64,000 bases of DNA from Nemertoderma westbladi (taxonomy: Eukaryota > Xenacoelomorpha > Nemertodermatida > Nemertodermatidae): assembly GCA_032718475.1 (NCBI GenBank), contig JAUCBJ010009096.1, forward strand, positions 62,001 through 126,000, read 5' to 3'. Each line of letters starts with the position of its first letter. Within the stretch, counting starts at the first letter, position 1. The translations under genes were made by a program, and so were the position numbers. Below, in pieces: positions 24,384 through 37,000 of the stretch. Below the pieces are notes generated by a model. The model was given only the letters and a program-made list of their open reading frames with translations. It had not been told where the DNA came from and did no database searches.

Positions 24384-25222
24384 ATGTACATACAGGCCAA
24401 TTTGTATGTACATACAGGCCAATTTGTATGTACATAGAGGCCAATTTGTATGTACATACAGGCCAATTTGTATGTACATACAGGCCAATTTGTATGTACA
24501 TACAGGCCAATTTGTATGTACATACAGGCCAATTTGTATGTACATACAGGCCAATTTGTATGTACATACAGGCCAATTTGTATGTACATAGAGGCCAATT
24601 TGTATGTACATACAGGCCAATTTGTATGTACATACAGGCCAATTTGTATGTACATACAGGCCAATTTGTATGTACATACAGGCCAATTTGTATGTACATA
24701 CAGGCCAATTTGTATGTACATACAGGCCAATTTGTATGTACATACAGGCCAATTTGTATGTACATACAGGCCAATTTGTATGTACATACAGGCCAATTTG
24801 TATGTACATACAGGCCAATTTGTATGTACATACAGGCCAATTTGTATGTACATACAGGCCAATTTGTATGTACATGCAGGCCAATTTGTATGTACATACA
24901 GGCCAATTTGTATGTACATACAGGCCAATTTGTGTACATACAGGCCAATTTGTATGTACATGCAGGCCAATTTGTATGTACATACAGGCCAATTTGTATG
25001 TACATACAGGCCAATTTGTGTACATACAGGCCAATTTGTATGTACATACAGGCCAATTTGTATGTACATACAGGCCAATTTGTATGTACATACAGGCCAA
25101 TTTGTATGTACATACAGGCCAATTTGTATGTACATACAGGCCAATTTGTATGTACATACAGGCCAATTTGTATGTACATACAGGCCAATTTGTATGTACA
25201 TACAGGCCAATTTGTATGTACA
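24384..25222. repeat. 22-bp satellite, about 38 copies
   Basis: The unit AGGCCAATTTGTATGTACATAC repeats with very few changes and an occasional 20-bp unit (TGTGTACATAC). Because 22 is not a multiple of three and the unit contains no stop in any frame, the array is open in all six frames and yields artificial frames of up to about 300 codons. There is no sign of translation. Confidence 0.96.
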
Positions 25223-25753
25223 TAAAACATTAAAGTACAGTACAAAATTAACATCCTCGATTTTATGTTTAAAGTTTGTTTCCGGGGGATGTTCTGTTAA
25301 CCCTATAGATGTATAGATCTATAGATGTATGGATACAGATAACCGAGCATTACGTAAAATATCCCTCAAAATGTTCGCTGTTCGCCGATTTTGAAAGCGC
25401 AACTCATTATTATGTCCAGAGAGAATACATTTTCGAGTTTTTCTTCTGTGTTGTTCATCTATTTCAGGTCTGCTCTTCATTAATGCCATTTACACATTAA
25501 AGTGGGAAATTTGAATTCACCAAAGAGCAACCTGTCTGCCTGTTTGTAACGCCCTTTTGTTGTTAATAGTACTACTGCACCTACTGTAATAGTCTAGTAC
25601 TGCAATACTGTAGTACTGTAGTTGTAGTACTGTCAGACTGCTGGACTGTAGTAATACATTAATACAGTAATAGGGCCTACCGTCTACCGGTTCGCTGTCA
25701 GTACAGCAGTACGGCTGTACGAACTGTTGTAAAACCATAAGCAACAGCTTATC
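25223..25753. other. Upstream region of BAP1
   Basis: This is the 5' flank and presumed 5' UTR of BAP1. It is rich in TACTGTA/AGTACTG words (25565-25720), a composition also seen elsewhere in the window. No TATA box, initiator or other promoter element could be assigned. Confidence 0.4.
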
Positions 25754-25793
25754 ATGGTGGATAGCGGCTGGTTGGAATTGGAATCAGACCCAG
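25754..25793 (+). CDS. BAP1: BAP1 exon 1
   Basis: A 40-bp exon encoding [13 protein letters not shown] and the first base of the next Gly codon, which is the conserved start of the UCH domain. The donor is a consensus G|GTAAGT (GT at 25794). The ATG is the only one in frame, and an upstream in-frame stop is close. Confidence 0.9.
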
Positions 25794-28700
25794 GTAAGTC
25801 TGTAAGTTGTAACTACTGAACTACAACTGTACAAAGTCTGAAAGTGGGTATGACAGTATGTCCTCAGTCCTATTTACCTTTGGTAGTTTGGGCTGTACAG
25901 CAGTACAGAGTACAGGCAACCCTACATGGTACAAGAAAAGGCAGACAGGGTACAGCTGTACCATGGCCTACTCTATTATATATAATATAGTAGGCCATGG
26001 CTGTACTGGCAGACTAGACAGTGACAGTACTGCAGTAGGCATCAGGGATAAGTTAGTGGAATAATGCTCTAATGGTAGGGGTTAGGAGGAGGGGGAACTC
26101 CTGCCCTGCACAGCTGCTAGACGCAATCAAAATTAATCCCTGTCTCCGGACAGTCTCTGTCCCTGTATCCGGAGGCATGGACAGATGGAGGAAATACAGA
26201 AGTATACGCAACGCCGTCATTCAGTGAATAGTGATTACAAGCAAAGATTAACCTGTAACATGTCTGCATGTCTGCCTCTGCTATTTACTTCCATATACAG
26301 CAGTACAGTATCTCTGTATCTGTTTATTGTTTTGGTTCGAATTATTCAAATTCACCTGCCGCTGCCACTGTCTGACTGTCAGAGTGTCATCTGCCCATTT
26401 CCCGTCATTGATGATTAGCCTACTGAATTAGGCGTAAGACAGTAAGGTCTACGATCTAACATTGTCAATTAGCCGTGACAAATTTCGACCTAGAGCCTCA
26501 AGCCTAGTCCTAGTGCCTAATTATGTAATTAAATTGTTCCCAGAATCAAAGTCCTGAAGTCTAACGAATTAAATTGGACCGTACGGGTACCCGGTACCTG
26601 TCACTCTCACGCAGTCACGGTCACCTGTTTGTGTGTTTGTTGTGCATGAGCTGTTGACTGGTTTGACCAATTCCTATGATTGTATGATAGGCCTACCAGG
26701 ATACTGTGCAAAATGTACAGCAGTACAGTTCCGGTATGTAATCAGGTAATACTCTATGCCGGTGTCACATGCGAAAAGGCTCTAATTTAAGAAATTCAAC
26801 AAAATTTCTTTGTTGGTTACAAAACTACACCCACCCCACCTGGCCTGGTTCCTGGCCGCATTTACCTGGTGACGTTCCTGGCTGCATACAGCTCGGCCCT
26901 GGTGACGTTTCTGGCTGCATACAGCTCGGCCCTGGTGACGTTCCTGACTTCTTACAGCTCGAGCTCTGGTGTCATTCCTGGCTGCTTACAACTCGGACCT
27001 GGTGACATTCCTGGCTGCATACAGCTCGAGCCCTGGTGACGTTCCTGGCTGCATACAGCTCGAGCTCTATTGATGTTCCTGGCTGCATGCAGCTCGAGCT
27101 CTATTGATGTTCCTGGCTGCATACAGCTCGAGCTCTAGGTGGTGTTCCTGCCTGGCTGCATACAGCTCGGGCTATGGTGTCATTCCTGGCTGCTTACAAC
27201 TCGGACCTGGTGACGTTTCTGGCTGCATACAGCTCGAGCCCTGGTGACGTTCCTGGCTGCATACAGCTCGAGCCCTGGTGACGTTCCTGGCTGCATACAG
27301 CTCGGCCCTGGTGACGTTCCTGGCTGCATACAGCTCGAGCTCTGGTGACGTTCCTGGCTGCATACAGCTCAAGCTCTGGTGACGTTCCTGGCTGCATAGA
27401 GCGCGAGCTCTGATGACGTTCTTGGCTGCATACAGCTCGAGCCATGGTGACGTTCCTGGCTGCATTCAGCTCGAGCTCTGGTGTCATTCCTGGCTGCTTA
27501 CAACTCGGACCTGGTGACATTCCTGGCTGCATACAGCTCGAGCCCTGGTGACGTTCCTGGCTGCATACAGCTCGAGCTCTATTGATGTTCCTGGCTGCAT
27601 GCAGCTCGAGCTCTATTGATGTTCCTGGCTGCATACAGCTCGAGCTCTAGGTGGTGTTCCTGCCTGGCTGCATACAGCTCGGGCTATGGTGTCATTCCTG
27701 GCTGCTTACAACTCGGACCTGGTGACGTTTCTGGCTGCATACAGCTCGAGCCCTGGTGACGTTCCTGGCTGCATACAGCTCGAGCCCTGGTGACGTTCCT
27801 GGCTGCATACAGCTCGGCCCTGGTGACGTTCCTGGCTGCATACAGCTCGAGCTCTGGTGACGTTCCTGGCTGCATAGAGCGCGAGCTCTGATGACGTTCT
27901 TGGCTGCATACAGCTCGAGCCATGGTGACGTTCCTGGCTGCATTCAGCTCGAGCTCTGGTGACGTTCTGGCCGCATACAGCTCGAGCTCTGGTGACGTTC
28001 CTGGCTGCATACAGCTCGAGCTCTGGTGACGTTCCTGGCTGCATACAGCTCAAGCAAGCTCTGGTGACGTTCTGGCCGCATACATCTCGAGCTCTGGTGA
28101 CGTTCGTGGCTGCAACAGCTCGGGTTCTGGTGATGTTCCTGGCTGCATACAGCTCGAGCCCTGGTGACCTTCCTGGCTGCAACAGCTCGGGTTCTGGTGA
28201 TGTTCCTGGCTGCTTACAACTCGGACCTGGTGACGTTCCTGGCTGCATACAGCTCAAGCAAGCTCTGGTGACGTTCTGGCCGCATACATCTCGAGCTCTG
28301 GTGACCTTCCTGGCTGCAACAGCTCGGGTTCTGGTGACGTTCCTGGCTGCATACAGCTCGAGCTCTGGTGACGTTCGTGGCTGCATACAGCTCGAGCTCT
28401 GGTGACGTTCGTGGCTGCATACCGCTCGAGCTCTGGTGATGTTCCTGGTTGCATACAGCTCGAGCTCTGGTGATGTTCCTGGTTGCATACAGCTCGAGCT
28501 CTAGGTGATGTTCCTGGTTGCATACAGCTCGAGCTCTAGGTGATGTTCCTGGTTGCATACAGCTCGGGTTCTGGTGATGTTCCTGGCTGCATACAGCTCG
28601 AGCCCTGGTGACCTTCCTGGCTGCAACAGCTCGGGTTCTGGTGATGTTCCTGGCTGCATACAGCTCGAGCCCTGGTGACCTTCCTGGCTGCAACAGCTCG

Positions 28701-31700
28701 GGTTCTGGTGATGTTCCTGGCTGCATACAGCTCGAGCTCTGGTGACGTTCCTGGCTGCAACAGCTCGGGTTCTGGTGATGTTCCTGGTTGCATACAGCTC
28801 GAGAGCTGATGGACGTTCCTGGGTGAATTACGAATAGTGGCGTTATTTTTCATTAATTAAACAAAACATTATTTATTTTGGTTTGGATTGGATCTCATAA
28901 TTATTTATAACTGTAAGAATGATTTCCAAATTATGACAGTCAAACCCTAGCAAGATGTGCCTGTTAAAATGGAAATATAGACAGTCGGAGAGTTATCTAC
29001 CGCTGAAAGGTAGAGTTATTGACATCGCTATATAGGTAGTCCTACCTAGCATTTGTATTATTATTGTAGGACTATTTACTCTTCTTGTTCGGGACTTCGG
29101 TGTAGATGGAGTTCAAGTGGAAGAAATCTACGACCTACAGAAGCCGGTTGAGAGCGTTGTCTACGGGTTTATATTCCTGTTCAAATGGATCGAGGAGCGA
29201 AGATCCAGGCGAAAAGCGGAAGTTCAGTCTACGGAGTTTCGACTAGTAACTGATCCCCGGGCCATTAGGGATATGTTCTTCGCTCAGCAGGTGAGAATAA
29301 AGGTTTAACTGCATAATATCTATTAATGGGCTCAAAGTCTAATATTTTATCAGTTAACGTTATGGCGACTGGTGGGGCGTATTAAGTGAACTGTAATCTT
29401 ATTAGTGCTGCTAGATTGGATAATAATAATAATAAGCTACAAACAAGGCTACATGGCTATTCGAGACAGGGGGGGGGGGGGGGGGGGGCTCGACGCAAAA
29501 CACGCCTTGGTGAATTAATATCCCGCCTCAATGATAAATTCTCAATTTAGGGAAAGGAGCAGGTTACAGGGGCACGTTATTTCAATCAAAACAATAAACT
29601 AAACACAATATATTAGGTTACAGTTTTATTATTAAATGAAACACGATTATAATAAATTATACCTGCAAGATACTGTATTCTGTTTATTCTGATTACTGGA
29701 TTACATGATAAGGCTGCAAGCTGGATGTTGACGACAGTGGAATAAGTCCCTAGTGCTAACATAGCTGTTGTACCGGTACATTAATTATCATAGTCTAATT
29801 ATTAATAAAAAAAATGGCTCTTTACGAACGGTCTGTAGCCATGGCAACTGACCCGCCATTCAACGTGACTTGGTTGGACAACCATTATCTTGAGAAAGTC
29901 GAAGACAAAGACAGCGCTTACGGGTCTGTTATTCATCTCAAAAGCGTGTGCTGGCTGAATATCTGGGGTTGTTTACCGAAGGTGAGGTCTGGCCGCTACC
30001 AGATTACATGGCGACTGAGGTTCGGCAAATATCCGAGTTTAACACATAATATGGAGACAATGACACGGTGTTTCATACTGGACGACCCCTCTATCCAGAT
30101 ACATTCACCGTCGATAGATTATAACTCCTGGAAAAGCCTCTACGATAGGTTTAAATCGCGATGGTTTCGTTTGGTTGCTGGTGAGGTTTGTGTTTACGGT
30201 CGCGACAAAGACGTTTACGTCTACTTCCGAGACTTTTCTTCGGGGTGGAAAGGCGGAATTTATTGGGATATTGTGCAGCTGAAACCATTACCGTTGTCTC
30301 TAAAGGAACTGTGTCGGGGGTTGTATTCGCAGTTCGCTTGGTGATGGATCCAAATCATTCCCGGTTCCGGAATCAACCTACTCAGCACTTGATTTACCTC
30401 GGCCTCTTGTCGATTATCTAAGCGGTGCTGCGGAAGGATTGGATCCCATTGTGTCCTTGTATAACGGCCATGGGGTGTTTATACCCCGGTACAGGCATCG
30501 ATACATCTGAAGGAAATTTGGACATGGACAGTGGTAGTAGTAACAGTAGTTCCAGTAATAGTGACGATGGTAGTAGTACCAGTAGTTCTAGTAATAGTGA
30601 CGATGGTAGTAGTAACAGTAGTTCTAGTAATCGCAAAACCTCTCGGACGGAAATCCAGGATGAAAGTCGAACGTGTCATATATTGTAACAACTAAATATA
30701 TTTCTTACTAAATAATGTTATTAACTATTTAATAATTAAATAATTTATATATTAACTCGGAATTACCGAACTCTAATATTATTATTTCCTATTTAGTATG
30801 CATTTTTTGCCAAGGGTTATGGCTTATGGTCCTCATTTAATTTTTGTGTTTACGTATAATTTATGAATTGTTTGTTTGATAAGTAAATCGGACTTGTGAA
30901 TTGGAAAGAGGTTTTTATTTATTTTCGCAGATAGTCCCAAACTCGTGCGCCACCCACGCATTACTGAGTATTCTACTGAACTCCCCTCCCCAGGTGAACC
31001 TGGGCCCCTTACTCAGCCAACTTAAATCCCTTACTAACGACATGGACCCAGAGGATCGTGGTATCGCTATTGGCAACTCCCCCGCACTCGCTAAAGCACA
31101 TAACAGCCATGCTCGGTGGGTATTTAATTAGGGCTCATCCTTAAATTACGTAAATCAGGGGAGGGGGGGGGGGGGGGCTTCGAAAAAACGTGACAACAAA
31201 ATTATCTCGCTAAAGATTGTCAAGAAGATTACACAATCTAAAAACTTTCAGATTCGTGCCCAAGCAGTCAGCCTCTATAGTTTACATCATTGTAGATTAC
31301 GAGACAGGGGGGGGGGGGGGGGGGGACTCGACGCAAAACCCGCCTTGGCGAATTAATATCCCGCCTCAATGTTAAATTCTCAATTTAGGGAAAGGAGCAG
31401 GTTACAGTGGCACGTTATTTTAACCAAAACAATAAACTAAATACAATAGAACAGGTTACAGTTTTATTATTGAGAGTTATCAGCTGTTATTTGCGTCTAA
31501 TTTCCCCTGGAGAGGGATGAATTTTTATTTCGTCCAGTTCCCCCCCCCCCCCGTATCTGTAGATGACAGGCAGTGGTAGATACAGTAGGCCTATGCTACA
31601 GCCTTGGCCTATCGCCTAAGTGGAGCTCTTCTGATTATGCTGTCGAATTCGGAATGGACAAGAAGGAATATTTCATGGAAATACAACAAATATGTTCGCG

Positions 31701-33985
31701 TTATTTTCATTGCTGGTGCCGGGCGCGGGCCGGATTAAGCTATATCGGGGCCCGGGGCTAATATAAATTTTCGGCCCCTTTAAATTTTCAGGGGGGGGGG
31801 GGGGGGGGGCTTGGTTGTGTTCGCATAATGATAACAAATTTTAGGAATTGTTTTTTATTGCATCTAGAGCAGAATTTAATGGGGAGTAGTAGAGGTTTGA
31901 GCCGGCCTTGCGACAGTTAGACCCACACTGACACCCATTGGGTGTCATATGACACCCTATTATCACCCTAGGGGTGTCATTGGGTGTCATTGGCGCCAGA
32001 CTCTCTGGGTGACACCTCCGAATTAGGTTAATTAGACCCTAATTGACAGGTGTCATCAATTAATTAGCACAATTAAACCCCAATAGGTGTCTCATGACTC
32101 CTCATTAGGGTTTAATTGATTATCCTGATTAATCAGACCGATTAGCGCCCTGACACGCAATGGTCATCAGTTGAGGTCTAACTGTCACAAAGCCGGCCCA
32201 AGAGGGTGTCATAAGTGACACCGCGGCTCTTTTATTTATTAATACTTATTTATTTGTATGTATTTGTAATTTATTTATTTGTATTTAATTTTAGATTTAC
32301 CAATAATTAGTTTTATATATTACTTTCTAAATGACCTCATTGACTTTCATCTCGTTATACTTAGCCCTAGGGTATACAGCTCCCTTACTGGTAACTAATT
32401 ACTCTTATCTATATCCAGACAGCTTTATCGTTGACCTTTGACCCCCAATTAGCTTTAACCAAGCAACAGGTTTTTAATAATAGATGCATCCAAGCGCCCC
32501 GCCCCTCTCGTGACACCTCAGTGAGGCATAGTCTGTGCCTCAGCGAGGCATAGTCTGTGCCTCAGTGAGGCATAGTCTGTGCCTCAGTGAGGCATAGTCT
32601 GTGGCTCAGTGAGGCATAGTCTGTGCCTCAGTGAGGCATAGTCTGTGGCTCAGTGAGGCATAGACTGTGTCTCAGTCCTAAAACTCGAGACTTTAGGAGT
32701 GTCTCAGGTCTTAAATGAGAGTCTTACAAATTCGAATGTCAATGAACAAATTCGAACATTACTGTTCCACCTTGGTGTAGTGGTTGCGTTGAAATCACAT
32801 CTCCCATAGGTCATGGGTTCGATCCCCGCATGGACCAGGGCAGTTTTCGTTCGGTCAGCAATAGGCTAACTTCAAAATGCAGTATTATTGCCTAGTAACC
32901 AATTCATGGCTACTGTATGGTTTTCACTTTGAGACATTTCGCCCTCTAGCGGCAGACTGGGGAACTTCAGACTACTCTGTGACTCCGCAAAAGATATAGC
33001 CTATATTGTAATAGATACCGACTGGGGGGTCAAAACTAAGTAATAATATATCTAAAAAAGTCTCAAACATCTTGCCTCATGGCTCGCCCCTCAGAACACT
33101 TAAGCAATATAGCTTCATAGTTTTCCGGATTGTAAATAACAAAGTTAGAGAAGATGTTAATTTTCAGATAATACGCCCTCTAGCGGCAGACTATGGAACT
33201 GCAGACGGCTGGATATAGGTAAGAGTAATTAGTAATCAGAGGTGTCACGAGAGGGGGGGGCGGGGCGCTTGGATACAACTATTATTAAAAACCTGTTGCT
33301 TGGTTAAAGCTAATTGAGGGTCAAAGGTCAACGATAAAGCTGTCTGGATATAGATAAGAGTAATTAGTTACCCTACCAGTAAGGGAGCTGTATACCCTAG
33401 GGTTAAGTATAACGAGATGAAAGTCAATGAGGTCATTTAGAAAGTAATATATAAAACTAATTATTGGTAAATCTAAAATTAAATACAAATAAATAAATTA
33501 AAATTAAATACAAATAAATAAGTATTAATAAATAAAAGAGCCGCGGTGTCACTTATGACACCCTTTGATCCTCTTTGTGACAGTTAGACCTCACTGATGA
33601 CCATTGCGTGTCAGGGCGCTAATCGGTCTGATTAATTTGAATAATCAATTAAACCCTAATGAGGAGTCATAAGACACCTATTAGGGTTTAATTGTGCTAA
33701 TTAATTTATGATACCTGTCAATTAGGGTCTAATTAACCTAATTAGGAGGTGTCACCCAGACAGTCTGGCGCCAATGACACCCAATGACACCCATAGGGTG
33801 ATAATAGGGTGTCATATGACACCCAATGGGTGTCAGTGTGGTCTAACTGTCGCAAAGAGGATCAAACCTCTACTACTATGGGGATTTCAAATCTAAAAAC
33901 TGCTTACAGAAATATCTTTTAGTTCTCGAATTATCATGGAATATCTGTCTGGAAATAGGAATGTCAAAATGTAAGACAGGCAGGC

Positions 33986-34050
<65 letters not shown>

Positions 34051-34052
34051 GG

Positions 34053-34083
<31 letters not shown>

Positions 34084-37000
34084 GCAACCGACCGATGGAC
34101 AGACTACTGTAGATTCCATCAAATATTAAAACTGCCTTCGGAAATGAAATCAGCGACCCCGAAAACCCCCGTGAATATAATTTTCGCTCGGTGGTGTGCT
34201 TCCTTCCTGTCAGTTTTAATGTTTTAATGTAAGCTTTAAATCTGTAATCTTTTTATATTTTTCTGGGAGGCCCCAAACCTTCACGGGGCCCCAAAAGTCC
34301 CGCTGTTAATACGGCCCTGGTGCCGGGCATATATGAAATTCATAAACTCTAATAAATGAATAATCCGAAAAGTCCAGGGCACCGTGCGCAAAAAACTGGA
34401 AGGGTAAAAAGTTACAATTAATTAAGTTACGGTGGTTTTTAATGACGACTAAACACATAAGCGTCACTCACCATGCTTTTAAAGGGGCCCAGAATTCAAG
34501 TACAATCTGGCACCAGGTAGAATTCCTGGATGCCAAGGGACAAATGCCTGAGTTGCGCCCATCATCCTAGCACGAGCCTGAAAAGGATTTGGGCTAGGGT
34601 GATACTAGGCGTCACAAAGGCGGGGACCCCCGAGCCGGTTGGCGTAGCACACAAGCCTGAAAAGGATTCGGGTTACGTTGACACTAGGCAGAGCGTAGGA
34701 TAAAGGGACATGGACAGCCCACCCACACCTGAGCTAAGCCGCTTGACTTGCGGACACAGACTGACCAGGCAGACGGGTTTCAAACATAGTTCTGGGGGGG
34801 TTAAAATTCTAACTAATTAAAGTATTCTGGCTGATTAAATAATTCGTACCTTAGGCTTATTAATATTGTTATAAAAACTCATTTATTGTGTATATGTGGC
34901 GTGTCAAGTAGAAACGGATTATATAAAAAAAAGGCGTTCTGAGAAAAACGCATTTAAAGTTTTACGATATGTATATTTTTCTTCTTGCAAGACCCTATGG
35001 GCTAGAACGACAGTTTCTGTCTCAAAATTTTATGAGGAATCCGACAATTTTGATTTAAACCACATAGACGCAATCCTTTGTTCGCAAATATCTAGTGACA
35101 GACAAATTGGCAAAATGACGGACAGTCAGACAGGCGGACAGGCAGTCTAGATTTCGTGAAATGTGAAAACTCACATCAGAAATGAAATCACGAACCCGAG
35201 AAACCCCTATAGCAAAAATTTTAGTTAGTTTGTATGCTTTCTTAACGTTTGACGGACAGTCTGACAAAAAGATGGACAGACAGACAATCTGTATTACGTG
35301 AAATGTTAAAACTAACATCGGAAATGAAACCACGAACCCAAAAACCTCTTTAGCGAGAATTTTAGTTAGTTAGGATGCTTTATTAATGTTTGACAGACAG
35401 TCTGACAAAAAGACGGACAGACAGACTAAAGGAAAGACAGCCTATATTACGTGAAATGTGAAAACTGACATCGGAAATGAAATCACGAACCCAAAAAACC
35501 TATATGGCGAGAATTTTAGTTAGCCTGTATTCTTTCTTAATGTTTGACAGACAAACAGACCGACAGACAGAAATATGAATGGATGTCTAGTGTCGTTTTG
35601 AACTCTGAACTCGTTTTGAAGAAATTATGAGCGATTACCCTTTAGTTTTTGTAAAATTATTCCAAAATGGAAAATGATAGAAGCTAAGTGTAATATACCA
35701 CTAGATAGCCCGAAAAATTCTCTACCAGAATCCACCATAAAAAAAATATCGATTTTTTTGATATAATCCGTTTTTACTTAACACGCCACATATTCTATTT
35801 ATATGGGTGTATTGGGGAGTCCCATATATTTGGAATCAGTGTGATAAGTACAGTGTGACATACGGTGTAAAAAGAACTAGAACAGTTAGAATAAATTGAA
35901 GATTCAACCATCTTTTTTCCTTATCTCCTGCATTATCCAACCTCTCCCTGATCCAACATCTGGGGACTAGTATTGTGAGATCCACCACCCTCTCAAACTT
36001 ACATGGCGTTAGAAGTAACAGCAACAAAATATTTCATGTAATCCAGGTGAACCATCTGTTGCATTGTAGATACGAACCAGATCAACCATCTGTTGCATTG
36101 TAGATACGAACTAGATCAACCATCTGTTTGTCCTGTTTGTCAGGTCAGGTATTCTAGGTCATTGATCAAGAAAACTTGCCACCTCCATGCAGCATAAAGG
36201 AGGTGCCACATGTAGCTGCATAGACCCTCTTACTAATTACATTAGTAATGCGAAGGTCCATCCACTAGAGGCCAGTGGAATGACTGGACACAATCGGCCT
36301 CACAGGCGTCAGTTATCTCCTGACAGGCTGCCTGTCTCACCCCCTACTGGAGAGAGAGTGGCAAACAATTCTTTGAGTCCCTTTCCTGATGACCTTTCTG
36401 GCCCAAACCCTGGGTCACCAGGGAGGCCAAATTGTAAGGGGGAGAGGGATTCTGGAGTTGGAGGCTACTCTCATGTTCCACCCCGACCAACAAAGCCATT
36501 GGTGAATCTGAGGCAAGTCACTAGACTAGCCTCAGTAAACACCCTAACACTCGGGTCCCCAATGCGACAAGGTGAGCTGACTGCCTTGGCAGATAAGCTT
36601 TCTCTTAGTGCAGTGGGTGTTCAAGAGCACCGAATGCAGACTGGACAGACTGATGAGGTTCTGATTAAGGACATGGGGGGCTGTTGGCGACTCGCCCTCG
36701 CTTCAGCAGATGATAGTGGCAATGGTGGAATTGGTCTATTGATGAATCCAACTGCACATGCAGCATTGGACAAAATAGACCAAATCTCTAACCGCATCAT
36801 CCGTTGCCACTTCTCATGTTCTGGAAGACTGGCTAAGAAGTTTCCTAAGGTGGTTCTGATTGTGTGCTACTCTCCAACTAGTGTTGCCCCTGTAGAGGAG
36901 GTGGAAAATTTCTACCAGAATCTACAAGCAGCTACTGATGGAGTGGATCAGCATGCATTCTTCACATTCCTGGGAGACTTTAATGCAAGTCTGCATCAAT

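Larger units (their letters stand above)
31885..33877. mobile_element. Foldback element with arms of about 630 bp
   Basis: The arms 31885-32518 and 33240-33877 are inverted copies beginning AGTAGTAGAGGTTTGA and continuing through TGACACC-rich and AT-rich sequence. The flanks carry the 6-bp duplication ATGGGG (31879-31884 and 33878-33883). Within each arm TGACACCC/GGGTGTCA words form further small palindromes. The centre holds a 22-bp array and a SINE head. No transposase frame is seen. Confidence 0.87.
31724..34319. mobile_element. hAT-like element, outer shell of a nested group
   Basis: The direct repeat TGGTGCCGGGC (31714-31724 and 34318-34328) flanks a segment whose ends are imperfect inverted repeats. 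The left end reads GGGCCGGATTAA and then GGGGCCC; the right end, on the other strand, reads GGGCCGTATTAA and then GGGGCCC. CAGGGCCG-type ends with an 8-bp duplication (here GTGCCGGG) fit hAT. It contains the foldback element 31885-33877 and a CAGA-rich unit and has no transposase. Confidence 0.6.

Noticed and set aside
24260-25316. Several long open frames on both strands (up to about 315 codons)
   Set aside because: They are all readings of the 22-bp satellite, which has no stop in any frame; no non-repeat protein motif is present.
27172-28853. Minus-strand frames of 100-260 codons rich in [10 protein letters not shown]
   Set aside because: Products of the 34-bp intron repeat in three frames; the order follows the DNA repeat and no codon-level constraint is visible.
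31573-31761. 63-codon frame [10 protein letters not shown]
   Set aside because: No ATG at its start, no known motif, and it is cut by the border of the hAT-like element; it may be chance.
32767-32850. tRNA gene
   Set aside because: A and B boxes are present, but the same head followed by a non-tRNA body and (TTTAC)n tail occurs at 42827 with a target duplication, so it is a SINE.
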